Part shown: positions 46,977 through 58,889 of the stretch, one piece after another
Layout: each line of letters begins with the position of its first letter
Numbering within the stretch: the first letter of the stretch is position 1
NCBI RefSeq assembly: GCF_026151205.1
Contig: NC_087072.1
Location: forward strand, 18,646,103-18,710,102
Length of the DNA: 64,000 bases
Direction of reading: 5' to 3'
From: Bolinopsis microptera
Taxonomy: Eukaryota; Ctenophora; Tentaculata; Lobata; Bolinopsidae
Notes under the pieces: generated by a model
What the model was told of the DNA's origin: nothing
What the model saw: only the letters and a program-made list of their open reading frames with translations
The model's database searches: none
Program-made: the position numbers and the translations under genes

Positions 46977-47588
46977 TTAGTCTGCGTCGACTGCGTCATT
47001 ACTTTGTATTATACAACTTCGGCGGGTAACATTTCTCCATCCCTTTCGGTCTGCAGCTAATCTTCTCATACAATCAATCGTGAGTCCATTACGATCCAAT
47101 CTCTGCTCAGCATCCTCAATGAATACATCATTTAAGCTCTTCCTAGGCCTGCCTCTTGATCTCTTCCCATGCTTGGGTTTCCATTCAAGTAAATAGTTGG
47201 GCAACCGATCTTCAGGCATTCTACTGACATGTCCAAACCAACGCAGCCGTTTTGTTGTTATTATGTCAGCAAGGGCAGTTATTGATGCCCTTCTTAAAAC
47301 ATCCTCATTACTTACTCGATGGAACCACCTCACTCTCAGGATTCTTCTTAAGCAGTACTGATGGAAAGACTCCAATCTTCTTGTCTGCACTTGAGTCGTG
47401 TTCCATATCTCACATCCATAGGTCAGAATGGTAAGAACAGCTGCGATGTAGATTCGCACTTTGTTGTTAATGCTTATGTTCTTATTCTTCCAAATGTTGT
47501 TGAGTTGGTTAAAAGCTCCGGTTGCTTTTCCAATCCTGACACTTATTTCTTTATCAATCTTGCCATCTGATGTAATTTTGGCACCCAA
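46977..47588 (-). pseudogene. RT C-terminal region of a non-LTR element, copy B
   Basis: A 203-codon frame starting in the thumb/connection region ('LGAKIT'-type start 'MGAKITSDGKIDKEI', 'YIAAVLTILTYGCEIWN') and continuing to '[20 protein letters not shown]' and '[15 protein letters not shown]'. The catalytic RT core is missing. The frame is open, suggesting a moderately young 5'-truncated insertion. Confidence 0.8.
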
Positions 47589-48756
47589 AGAGTTAAGTTA
47601 CTCTTATGTGAGATGTGAGGAATTCCAGATCTCGCCCTTGATGTCAACACGAATCAATATCGAATGACACGAAATATGAGGATCACGAATCATACCAAGT
47701 AATGATTTGCTCGACGAACAAGGCACCCCTCACCGGTTTAGTATCATGCAATAATATCCAGTGCTAAACTTGAGTACTCGACAATCTCATTTCGGCGGTG
47801 TACTGATTGCTTTTAGTCAGAATATTGTTTGTTGAACTTGTGAAGGATTTGCCTTCGATCGTACAAGTGTAATGTCGAGTCAGGCTGAACGAGATACTAT
47901 CAAAAAGATAAAGCGGCTGGTCAGAACAAAGGTATTGTTTTAAAATGATTCTTTGAGACACTCAATTGAGGATCCTATTCTGATTATTATTGACAGTGTT
48001 TGAGTGCATGCCAGTTTGTGTTATCCGCCAAAATGATTAATCAATGAGATAGTGCAGTGATGTATTTGATAGTGATTTGTTATTATACGTACGCACAATA
48101 TTACGAATCTTAATTTAAGATATTGCATGCTTTAAGGTATGTTCGACGATAATATTATGTTTAAAGCTATAAATGCATGTAACGTATTGAACCCATTTTT
48201 GTTATAAAGCATTGTGATTGATGTTGATTTTGATTTATTTACGCCTTCGGAATACTATCAGGAACTCGTCTAAACCTAGAGACAACAAGAGACAACAATA
48301 TTTGTTTATTTTGCGATTTTGACACTACTTGTTGGTCCAAATTTTGGGACCTAAAGTTTTTATTCCTCAACCAATTTTGTATTTCTTCATACTAGTCAAA
48401 AGGCCATAAAAGCATTCCACACAGCCAAAAAAGTTTCTACGGTCTCGCTTTGTATAGTAAGATAGTAAGATTATAATCATTGAATAAATTTTAACAATCG
48501 ACATGTTTTTCTTCTGATTCAAATTGTATCACACTGATTAAATGTATTGATTCGAATCTATATTTGCACGTCTTAATTCATGATTGTACGGGTACTCGGG
48601 TAGCTTCTTGATCCTATTGATCTTGTCAGCAAAACATGATTCTGTTGAATAATCTATGGCAACCTTTGTATCGATAATTTTCGCTGAGTTTCGCAAATTT
48701 CTAATTCCAATGTGGAACATTTAATTTAAAGTTTGTTACATCAAATATTTCAGAGG
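47589..48756. other. upstream region of the kinesin gene
   Basis: Contains the second dispersed-repeat copy (48305-48470, partner at 27486-27735). A splice-acceptor-like TCAAATATTTCAG ends at 48753, four bases before the kinesin start codon, suggesting that the 5' UTR is split by an intron. The first UTR exon and promoter were not identified. Confidence 0.45.
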
Positions 48757-51684
48757 ATGGCCGAGACAATCAAGGTAGCAGTGAGGGTTCGGCCCTTCAA
48801 CATGCGAGAACAGGAGAGAGGAGCTAAGCTGGTGATCGACATGCAGGGCAGCCAGACAATCATCAACCACCCTAAAGGGAACGTGGAGCCGAAGAAGTTC
48901 CATTTTGATTATAGTTATTGGTCACACGATGGGTATAAAGAGGACGCTGAGGGCTACATGCACCCGGATGATGACCGGTACTGTGATCAAGCGAGGGTCT
49001 TCAAAGATTTGGGCGAGGGGGTCCTCTTTAATGCTTGGGCTGGCTATAACTGTTCCTTGTTCGCTTACGGGCAGACGGGTTCTGGTAAGTCCTACTCGAT
49101 TGTGGGGTACGGAGCTAATAAAGGTGTTATTCCAGTTGTTTGTCAGAGACTGTTCTCTAAAATTGAGGAGAAAGTTGCGGCAAAACCACAGGATGAATAT
49201 GAAGTTAATCTTGCTATGATTGAAATTTACAACGAACAAGTGAGAGACTTGTTAAATCCTGCTTCATTAAAGCTCAAAGGTGGACTTAAGATTCGGGAAC
49301 ATCCAAAGAAGGGTTTCTATGTAGACAAGCTAACCACACACGCTGTCGGAAGTTACGAAAATATCGAAATGAAAATGGACAACGGGACAAAAAACAGGAC
49401 AGTCGCTGCGACAGCTATGAATGCAACGAGTAGCAGAGCCCATACAATCGTTGCTTTAACATTTGTCCAGAAGACCAAAGAGGAAGGCCAACAGGCTATG
49501 ACAAAAACATCAGTAATAAACTTAGTAGATTTAGCTGGCAGTGAGAGGGCAGCTTCTACAGCGGCAACTGGTGACCGGTTAAAAGAAGGGGCTGCTATCA
49601 ACCAATCGCTCTCTACGCTCGGTAACGTAATAGCTGCTCTTGCTGATGTAGCCGCTGAAGGCAAGGCTCCTGGTAAATCAAAGGTAATTGTCCCTTTCAG
49701 AGACTCTTCCCTGACTAAACTCCTCAAGAACGCTCTCGGAGGAAACAGTAAAACAGTTATGATGGCAGCCGTATCTCCAGCTGACATCAATTATGATGAG
49801 AGCTTGTCGACGCTTAAATTTGCTGACAGAGTCAAAAGAATTAAAACTGTTGCTGAGGTCAATGAGTCTCCGACAGAGAAGTTAATCAGGGAGCTAAGAG
49901 AAGAAAACGCGAAATTGATGCATATGTTAGGTGGATCAGGGATACCTGATGTAGCCATGATAGCTGAGGCGAGTACTGAGGTATCTGAAGAAGAGAAGGA
50001 GAAGATGAGAAAAGAAATAGAAGACGAGTTACGAGCACAAATGATGCAGAATCATATGGAACTAGAAGACTCGGAAAAAAGTGCTTCGCAGAAATTACAA
50101 GAGATGGAAAAAGCCATGGAGGAAGAACGAAAGAAGAAACAGTCTGACACAGAGAAGAGACACAAAAAACCTTACCTTTGGAATTTAAACGAAGATCCAG
50201 CTCTCTCGGGTGTTGTGTGCCATCTCATTGAGCGAACCAAAGTTCTAATTGGTAAAGGAGAAAAGTGTCAAGTAAGACTACAGGGTCTCAGTATTATGGA
50301 CGAGCATGCTTTGATTGAAGTTGATAAACAGCTTATCTATATTACTGTTCGCGAGAACGCCAAAGTGACTTTGAACGGTGATCCGTTAACGACGCGAACT
50401 GAGTTACACCACAATGACAGGATCCTGTTTAGTGCGGGTCACGTGTATGTGGTTCATCATCCCTACCAGTTCAAGAAGGCTAACAAGGCAGGGAAAACTT
50501 TCGAACCGGTTACTTGGGATGTGGTTCAGACTGAGATCGCGGAGAAATCTGGCTTCGATGTTGATAGAAAAGGAAAATCACCAGAGGAGCTCCTGCTCCA
50601 AGAGGATCTTATCTCGTTGATGCCGATGGTTAACGAAGCAAATGCAATAAGCGTAGAGCTCGACAAGAAGAAGCTGTTCGAGATAGTTCTTGTCGCCCCT
50701 CAGGCCAGAGGTCTTAGTAAGGGAAGAACCGAAGTCATGGTGAAGATTTCTGATTTGATTCATAACAATTCTTGGCTCTGGGATCGTAACAAGTTTATTA
50801 ACCGAAAGTACAAAATGTTGGAAATGTATCAGGGCTATGTCGACGAAGATGCTGATTGGGATCTTCCACAGGATATTGATCCGTTTTATGAAACAGTTGC
50901 TAGTCATGTTTTGATAGGACAAGCTCAAATTCATCTCAAGTGTTTGACTTACCTGATTGGATTTGAAGAAAGTGTGATAATAACTGATTACCAGGCCCAA
51001 GAGAGGGGTTATCTTCAAGTCAATATCGTTCCTCTTAAACAGGATGAAACCCCAATTGAAGATGACGATGACGATTATTTCGTAGAAGAGCCCAATGAAT
51101 TGATCGGTAAAAACATGAAATATAAATTTATCATTGTTGGGGCTAAAGGTCTTCCTCAGAAAATATCCAACGATGTTTACTGTGAGTTCAAACTCTATCT
51201 AGAGGACTCCCCAAACGAAACTGACCATATTAATTCTAAGAATCCTGATTGGAACTGGTCAAAAGTATTTTCTCATTCGCCTGTTACGGAGCAACTGCTG
51301 GAATACCTCAACGAAGAGGTGCTCATCGTAAAAGTTTGGGGGAAACAACGTCTTGAAGATGATTCTAAGGTAAACAAGCTTACTACAAAGGAATTGAAAT
51401 CACTGAACGAGAAAGAAAAGCTCACCTCATACATGAAAAAAATGGAAGGTGCTGGCGGAGGTTTCGATATGGCCACAACAGTCCGGAAAATAGAGCTCAT
51501 GCACCAAATGGTTACTGAAATTAAAAAAGTTACCGACGACGCGAAAAAGGATGGGAAAACGACAGTAGATGTGGCAGCAATCGATGCTATTCTGACGCCA
51601 GAAAGAATGAAACTGAACGATGTTAGCCAAATGATCCAAGACGAAAAGAAAAATCCCAACAGTCAACTTTGTTGCATTTCTTGA
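48757..51684 (+). CDS. KIF28-like kinesin-3 motor protein
   Basis: A 975-residue protein in one exon. I place the start at 'MAETIKVAVRVRPFN' because an AG acceptor ends at 48753; an in-frame ATG 24 bases earlier would lie in the intron. The motor domain (about 1-375) has the P-loop GQTGSGKS (106-112 core), switch I 'NATSSRAH' (222-229, Ala where SSRSH is usual) and switch II 'DLAGSE' (258-263). 'FDYSYWSHDGY' and the long loop after it resemble KIF28/KIF1-type kinesin-3. Coiled coil follows (about 385-465), an FHA domain (about 470-570, 'VLIGKG', 'LSIMDEHALIE'), and a C2-like segment (about 785-880, 'MKYKFIIVGAKGLP'). It ends 'CCIS', a CaaX-like box. Kinesin-3 motors move cargo to microtubule plus ends. 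AATAAA occurs near 52349. Confidence 0.9.
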   Translation: MAETIKVAVRVRPFNMREQERGAKLVIDMQGSQTIINHPKGNVEPKKFHFDYSYWSHDGYKEDAEGYMHPDDDRYCDQARVFKDLGEGVLFNAWAGYNCSLFAYGQTGSGKSYSIVGYGANKGVIPVVCQRLFSKIEEKVAAKPQDEYEVNLAMIEIYNEQVRDLLNPASLKLKGGLKIREHPKKGFYVDKLTTHAVGSYENIEMKMDNGTKNRTVAATAMNATSSRAHTIVALTFVQKTKEEGQQAMTKTSVINLVDLAGSERAASTAATGDRLKEGAAINQSLSTLGNVIAALADVAAEGKAPGKSKVIVPFRDSSLTKLLKNALGGNSKTVMMAAVSPADINYDESLSTLKFADRVKRIKTVAEVNESPTEKLIRELREENAKLMHMLGGSGIPDVAMIAEASTEVSEEEKEKMRKEIEDELRAQMMQNHMELEDSEKSASQKLQEMEKAMEEERKKKQSDTEKRHKKPYLWNLNEDPALSGVVCHLIERTKVLIGKGEKCQVRLQGLSIMDEHALIEVDKQLIYITVRENAKVTLNGDPLTTRTELHHNDRILFSAGHVYVVHHPYQFKKANKAGKTFEPVTWDVVQTEIAEKSGFDVDRKGKSPEELLLQEDLISLMPMVNEANAISVELDKKKLFEIVLVAPQARGLSKGRTEVMVKISDLIHNNSWLWDRNKFINRKYKMLEMYQGYVDEDADWDLPQDIDPFYETVASHVLIGQAQIHLKCLTYLIGFEESVIITDYQAQERGYLQVNIVPLKQDETPIEDDDDDYFVEEPNELIGKNMKYKFIIVGAKGLPQKISNDVYCEFKLYLEDSPNETDHINSKNPDWNWSKVFSHSPVTEQLLEYLNEEVLIVKVWGKQRLEDDSKVNKLTTKELKSLNEKEKLTSYMKKMEGAGGGFDMATTVRKIELMHQMVTEIKKVTDDAKKDGKTTVDVAAIDAILTPERMKLNDVSQMIQDEKKNPNSQLCCIS

Positions 51685-52840
51685 TTTTTTAAACCACAGA
51701 AAATGGTTTCTCAGGTCATGTTCAAAACACTCTATTTCTGATATTGGGAACAGATGCCATTTCTATAAAATTCCTTGTTTGGCGAGTTATATCGCAATAT
51801 GTTTATCGTGTATCATATTTCATATTGTTATACCTAAACTGAAAAATTTGGCAGAGTCTTCGCATGTATCAAAAATAGTGTGTTGTCCTGACAACAACAT
51901 ATATCTATGTAATGTCACATGTGTTCCAGTGTCTATGTGACATGCTTAATGTTCGACTAAGTAATTTGTACGTTGATGTTCATAATTTCATAATCGTTCA
52001 TGTAATTGATGCTGTTTTAAGCGTAAGACAGATGACAAGTAAAGATTATGTAGTACATAAATAAGCTGGACTTAAAATGGTGATTGATATTTCATTCTCT
52101 AAAATATTTTCCTTGATGACAGATTGTTATTATACTATTAATCTTGTTTATTGACAGATTTACATTATCTAACTCAACGATTCTTACTTGGTTAAGACTT
52201 TTTGTAGAATATTCCGAAAAGTTTTTCAGTTAAAATTTGCTTGAGCTAACAATTCCTGATTGATGTTGACTGTTGAGTAACACTGCATAATAGTCTAATT
52301 TATACCACATAGTCTGCTACGCTCACCGCTCGTTTTAAGTGTCCTAAAAAATAAAGGCTGCGGTTTTGAGAAGTAAATAACGTACTGACAAATACAGATC
52401 TGATGATTAGTCGTCCTCGTTTGTCATGCTTTAATTCATTATTTTCTAAAATGCCGCCAAACTATATATGAAAAAAAATTCATTAAGTGGCGATCTTTAG
52501 TCTATGAGAAGCAGCGATTCTAATTTTTAATAATTGAATGTAGGATGTTAGCTATGGAGTATGGGGTGCCCCAATACGCTGAACGCAAGGGATCACTGCT
52601 CCTCCGATCCAACCATTGCTCCTTTAGAAAAGGGGTCCGTAACACAAACTGGTAATAACTTAAATATCATTACATTTCAGATTGTGTTTCTATAGCTCTT
52701 ACATTTTGTTATCAACTTTAAACGGCCAGTAAGTGACTTCTTTACTTTACTTAAACCCTTGACAGAAAGTTGTACTATTTTACTTGCACTTAAAACTTTG
52801 GTTTAGTTTTGCCACTTTAATTTCATTCTTCAGGCACCAA
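51685..52840. other. kinesin 3' flank and intergenic region
   Basis: The kinesin 3' UTR probably occupies the first several hundred bases. No other gene, repeat or RNA was recognised before the acceptor at 52833. Confidence 0.4.
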
Positions 52841-54156
52841 ATGAGAGAATCCGAACCAAAAGACTACGACATAACCAATCCCAATAATTACAATCTTCAC
52901 AAGTCAACGTATTGCAACGGAGTCGGGCAATACGTATTTGTAAGAGCTTATTATAATAACTTTAACTACATTACTTAGGCACTTAAAAGGAATAAAGAGC
53001 ACTCTCAGTTGCCTAGGAAACTCATTGATTTTACTAGCAGATGCATTTTAGGAAATAATTTGTTTTCTTAATGTAAGAGCAAGTGTATTATGTATTACTT
53101 CTATAACTCGGGTCTAGAAATAAGATCTGACACATTTGAGGGGTTGCCCCCCTCTCCTTCTATTTGATAACACAACTCCTTGCAGGAGAAACCTCCAATA
53201 AGCGAAATGAAAGAGCGAATGTCGGACTTGCACAAGAAGTCAGATTTCCAAAGAAAGGAAGTTCACAAGTTTATGCTCGATCAGGACGCTTTCAAACAAG
53301 TCGACTGGAAAAAGTACGTTTCTTTACTATTTTATGATTTAAGCTACATTTCCAGTACTCTTTGTTCGCTGCTCCAAATTAAACGCTTGAGAATCTGTTT
53401 GTTTCTGGAGTGCTGTGAGATAAGTAATATTATTTAGGGTTCAGGAGGGGGGTATAATCAGACACACATCAAATCACAATGTGATGTTTCTGGGTACAAC
53501 CAACAGAGAGGACTACAAACCACCATTTGAGTACAAACCTTATGCCATTGTGAGTACAAATATTTGTTTAGACTGTTCGGATTATTTATTCTGTCCAAAT
53601 ATATTTATTTCTTGCCAACATCTCTTTGCTTGCTTATTTAATAACTACTCACTTTTGCTAGAAAAACGTGAGTATAAAGCCGGAAATGAAATGGCGGAAG
53701 ACTCACAGCGAGCTTTACGATACGTGTGACCACCGGAGACGGGGAGTCAACACTTGGCAGGACGAATACAGGGTCTCCAAGACTGGAGGTGGTCCTAGTA
53801 CTGTCATCAGGGTAAATATTGTAAACATTCCACAGTTTATATATTTATAATTTATATGTTATAGTTGCTGGTAAAAGTAAAGCAGAATCTTTAAGTGAAA
53901 GTGGACGATGGTCAAGTGTAACAGGTTGCCAGATTACTATGCTTAAGTGGTCCTGTATTCGACAATTTCCTGTGCCTACAGTAGGTATATGATCAAACCA
54001 TAATCAGAAGCAACCAAAGAGGCACATTATTGGTAATTTAATGAGACTCTGGACGAGTGATGAGATCTTACTATTTATATTAAATATTTACAGGGTAAAC
54101 CGATTGAGATGCCGAGAAGTTCAGTTTTCTCAAGATACACAAGATTGACAAGATAA
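52841..54156 (+). CDS. small basic protein of unknown function, five exons
   Basis: Exons 52841-52933, 53186-53313, 53438-53549, 53662-53811 and 54094-54156 join without phase conflict (0, 2, 0, 0) into a 181-residue protein. It starts 'MRESEPKDYDITNPNNYNLH' and ends '..FSRYTRLTR'. The first coding exon is preceded by an acceptor (TTCTTCAG), so there is a 5' UTR intron. The protein is rich in Lys, Tyr, Asp and Asn with no membrane segment or signal peptide. Words such as 'MFLGTTNREDYKPPFEYKPY' and 'WRKTHSELYDTCDHRRRG' are in the style of small axonemal microtubule inner proteins, but I cannot assign it to a named family. The complete and consistent splicing makes the gene itself convincing. 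Confidence 0.75.
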
Positions 54157-56340
54157 ATAACGTCAACTATTTAGAGACTGCAAAAGAGATTTGCAAAGAT
54201 CAGGAATTCTACGATTTTAGTAGGAACAAAGAGTTTGATTTGACGCATTAGACGATGAATGATTTCTATATTTAATTGAAGATTTGAGTAATGATCGGTG
54301 AAGTGTACATTTAGGGTAGGATTATTATAGATCTTGCCAGATTATTATTGTTCCCATTTGTGAAATTTATAAAGTGATTTATACAGTTTAAGTCTTCTTG
54401 TCACTAAGCGAAATTTCCTTTTATAATTCTCTCTTAGCAAAGAGATTGTTGTATTACGTTGCCTTGGTAACGGTTAGAGAGATACCTTACATTCAGTGAC
54501 CCTGTGAGCCGCAAAGGGCATTAATAGTATGTATGTAACGCGCGAACACCGAACTGATAGTTTGTGTTTAAATAAGCAATTAAATCATCCACCATAACAT
54601 GACATTCAGCGCGCGCACTAAATAATATTAGGAATTAATTCTGAGCACATGTCCACACATGAGCGTGTGTAGTAAAAAATGTGATTAGACCTGGCAGATT
54701 TTTCCAAATCCTTTCTTCAAACCGTTCAAAGACACAACTTCTGAAATCTGAGAAAGATCGACCAAGTTGCATTTCACCTGTCTGTGACCACTGCAAAATT
54801 GTCCCAAACTTTAGTAATAGTATTGACTCTAAGTTCATGGAATCTTTAGGAATACTTCGACCAGTAACAGGAGTGCCCACATAAGGGATGGTCGGTGGTC
54901 CATATTATAATCCAGTATCCACCGTTAGCTTCCCGTTTTAGACAGTAGACTCAAGGGCCGGGTGCATGTGGAGGATTGTTTTTTGCTGTACAAAAAACTC
55001 ACAATCGATCATAGTTATATTCGGTATAGAAATTAATTAGTATACCATTACTTATTTGTAATTAGCAACTTTTAGAAATTCCAGATCAATGAAGAAAGCC
55101 GGGTAATTCATAGTAGATTCAGTATTGTTCAAGTCTTTGCCAACATCAAACATGTATTCTTGGTTACATTTATGATTTATAAATACAGAAATATGGACTC
55201 CAACGGTGAATACGATACCCGATTCCCTGCAGGCCACTGAAATACAGTGTGTAATATCAGACAATTATTTGGCAGGGTCAGCTGCTGTGGAGATTGCATA
55301 GGATAATATTTTTGACTGCAAGTGTTTATTTAAGGTTAAACTACATGTTTGTTGCGTATCATTTTAGTAATGCAGACAAATAAAACACGTTGATTTCAGT
55401 TAAGAAAATGGTTAAGAGCAAATTTCACTGAAATAATTGCCTGGACAATTGAAATCTATCCAAGAACTCCATAACTGTTTACATATTATGCATTATGTAG
55501 TACACATATTATATATTAGTGCTTTGTTTATTTTTACCCCGCGATATTTAACTCAGGAAGATCTTCATTTATCGTCCACTGAATACCGTAATATCATTAC
55601 ACCTTGAGATGAATCATATCTTGTGTACATATTACATAGTAACCCATTATCGTTTAATACAAATCAGGGCGGGGTAGGAGTCTGACGCGATAACTAAGGT
55701 AATAAAGATCCTAGATTTTTATAGTGATCAAATCTTCTGACCAACTTCGCGACATTCTACTACATTGAAAGCCTTGGAAATTAAAAGACAGTAGTCTATC
55801 AGACATCACACTTCAATGAAATATTTACAATTCGAGCACTCCTAACGCGAATGGAGAAATTGTTCACAGTTCATTTAGACATTTCTTGGCAAGCTGGGAT
55901 CTAAATTCTAAACAGGTTGTGGAGAAATAATTCAGAAGCATTAGCCACAACAATAATGTACAAGCGAGTCAGGAGGTCAAACAATCTGATAAATTTATTC
56001 ACATTTCATGGTCAGCTGTATCTGTATTCCTAATTCAGGATTTGTAATGGTCGTTTACATATTACGCTATCATAAATGATAATGCTAGTGTAATTTGAAT
56101 ACAATCGCTATGTTTAAAACTGATTGCGGATGGGTTGGCAATTGGCCAAACGTGATGGCGTAATATGTTAACGACCCCTTATATTATGTCAGCGGTGCGG
56201 TGCGGTGGAGCAGAGATATTTAAACGGGATCGCAAACCATCAAATAAATCCAAAGCAAAATTCAATTCAATATATTATCTCGAAATATTATTACCCTTTC
56301 AATAAATTAAGAAATCGGAGAAACATAATTTATGAAGGTC
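54157..56340. other. intergenic stretch, no gene recognised
   Basis: A minus-strand open frame at 54635-54880 ('SFSDFRSCVFERFEERIW') has a repeat-derived look but no domain I know. The rest is AT-rich without recognisable features. Confidence 0.4.
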
Positions 56341-57363
56341 TCAGCTTCCCCCTTTTGATGGCAGTCCCAAAAAACCTCTACTTAAATTTTCATAAGGGTC
56401 CCTTTCATACTCATGATCATGTCTAAACCACTCTGTTTGTCTGTATAAATGATAGGGTCCCATCAGTTTCTTAACCATTTCTACTTTTTCTGGATCAGTG
56501 ACTTGAACTGGTTTCCCTTTCAATGGTTGATACCTGAAGAAGGAAACCATAGTTAATACCTGGAAGTTAACCTTCTAATTAAACAGTATTCTTATTCTAC
56601 TTACTTTGTTACTTTGTAGGGTTTCATAGAATCCTCTATCGGGCCATCGAAAAAGTCGACCCCCCGGACAGTGTAGAAACTGTTTTATCACCACTCCAAT
56701 CAAGCAAGGAGTTTCCATTCCGACGGCTGTATCCTGGAGCTGGAGGCTCGTCCGGAAATGACTTCACAAAGTTCGTTAAAGCCGCTTTGAATTGCATAGG
56801 ATCCTTCTAAAGTAAAACTGAAGGTCAGTCTAGCACATAGAATGAAGTGACCAATTTAACGTCTTACCTCCCATATCGAAAGTATCCTGCATCATCTCTG
56901 GGCCAGTGCCAAATTGTATCATCCTCTTTCCACCAGAATCTCTGACAGGCCTCTTTGTTGGGTCTCATCAATCGTATTCTGAGAGTGTAATTAATAAATA
57001 TGGAAATGTTTGTCGATGAACATTGAACAAGGTGTCAAGGAAAATGTATGCACTAAAACATTGTCAAAGAAATAATCCAACATTAAGCTACGTACTCAGC
57101 CCGCTTCCGTTTTGGCATGATTGGAGCACCATCCATCATCTTGTATCTCCATTTCGTGCAGAGAGCAGCTGTAGTATGCAAGCACTTTGTACCTGTGTTA
57201 AAAGGTCATGATATGTGAACGCTGAACATAATTACATTTCTATTTTCAGTGCGTCAATCTGAAGATTGGATTCTTGGCAACACGAGGAAAGTGAAATTAA
57301 CTGTGAATTATCCGAACCTTTCAACACAGAGGAAGAAGTACATCCAAGTGCCGCCACAGACAT
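56341..57363 (-). CDS. predicted mitochondrial protein, frame-disrupted
   Basis: Exons 57363-57318, 57192-57096, 56978-56868, 56806-56605 and 56533-56341 (stop TCA complement at 56341). The N terminus 'MSVAALGCTSSSVLKGTKCL' and following 'HTTAALCTKWRYK' look like a mitochondrial presequence: hydroxylated, basic, no acids. The body has 'CQRFWWKEDDTIWHW', 'FVKSFPDEPPAPGYSRRNG', 'FYTVRGVDFFDGPIEDSMKP' and 'YHLYRQTEWFRHDHEYE'. The composition suggests a small mitochondrial ribosomal or respiratory-complex protein, but I cannot name it. Joins 1-2, 2-3 and 4-5 agree in phase. Exon 4 does not: its best frame begins in phase 0 although exon 3 ends in phase 2, and inside it the frame must shift by one near an AAAA run at about 56690. 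Either sequence errors or gene decay. Confidence 0.6.
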
Positions 57364-58889
57364 CCTGCTAAATAAATGTCAATTCCTATCTCTGTATTGA
57401 CAAGAACTCGCGCTCGTCGCGTGAGCTTTAAGTTGCACAGAATGCTGCACATAACGTTGTTTGTAAGCAAAACGTGACAATTTATTACTAGTACTTTAGA
57501 TCTCTTTGCCATTATGTCCCGGCCCGGGAGAAATCCGTTGCGCGCACCTCAGCCCCGCCACTTTCGAACACAGACGTCCACAAAACCTCATCAACCATTC
57601 AAATTCAATGCACTTTTAACATGCATATTATACACGCACGTCACAGTTCTCGTACAATCACCTCAAATGATTTCTTTTGTTACCATGGCAATAACACGAC
57701 GTTTTAACAAGAATACAACAGACAATACAATGCCAGGAATTTTATCAGTATAGCGTGCAGAGTGAGTGTATCATATTCCTTCACATGGTAAGGAATTCGA
57801 ACTTCCTTTTAATATTTGTGCCTCATTATCAGCTGTTGGAAAGGAAAACCTAAACGATAAAGTTGTCATGTGCTTACGTGATACGGACATATTTTCTGTT
57901 AGGATTACGTGAAATCTAATTGTGAAATCTAATTGTTCGCAACGATGCTATACACATTCAATTTCCCTATTTTGCAACTGCATTACCCAATTGATGATTA
58001 ACTACTTCGTACATATATTTTATCCGGTAAAATATAACACCTTGTAAAGCACACTTAGCTCGGCAAATTAACCGTTCTATAATTAGCGCCAATTACTGAT
58101 GTCAGGCATTTCCTGGGTAATTACATTCACAAGCTACCCAGATTGCAGACACATTTAATGTAAGCATACAATTAGACATGTTATTGGCCAGAAACAACAG
58201 AATAGTAATAATATGCCGGGATTACACTTACTACAAAGGAATGTTATACATTTACTTAAACAATTGTCTAGCATGAAGGGTATTTTACTTACGAATTCTA
58301 GAATGAAATAATATGATTTTAATAAACAGTAAACGGAGACCTGGCACCCTCATTCAAGATGAAGTCATGTGGAACCAGAGGTCAGGAGTCCCGAGAGTAA
58401 TTTGGCAAGGTCAGTCCTTATCATCGAACAAAATATCATATATCCGGTACCAGTATAATGTGGTCACAATACAGTTAATCTCAACGGTATGTACGTACGT
58501 GTTTTAAATATAAGGAATTTCACGAAGAGACTATGAGATCATATAAATTTAACATAAAGCAATTGAGATTTTAAAATAATGTAGCAAGGATATGACACAT
58601 AATTTCATCCTGGAATGATATAATTTGTAAAATTAAATTCAAATATCAAATTTACGATCTGATCGCCGATTGAAATCGGAGCAAAACACTTACTTCTTGA
58701 AAAATCACAACGTTAGTAATATAAAGCAAGTTTGTATATTATTATCAATAAATTTGTCAGTAAAATTGAAAATTAGTATAGTAATAAATAAGTATATGCT
58801 GAGCACCAATTAATCGCACAAAATATGTAAAAATCAAGTATTTCATGTCAATGACGATCTGAAAAATGCGATCATTATTCCCGCTAAAT
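57364..58889. other. intergenic stretch
   Basis: The first part is the likely promoter of the minus-strand gene that starts at 57363. A plus-strand open frame at 57514-57753 ('MSRPGRNPLRAPQPRHFR') has no support. Nothing else recognised. Confidence 0.4.

Noticed and set aside
48733..48756. Upstream in-frame ATG for the kinesin
   Set aside because: A strong acceptor (ATTTCAG) ends at 48753, so that ATG is probably intronic and the conserved motor N terminus begins at 48757.
54635..54884. Overlapping frames of 81 (minus) and 67 (plus) codons
   Set aside because: No domain, splice context or codon pattern supports either; possibly an old repeat.
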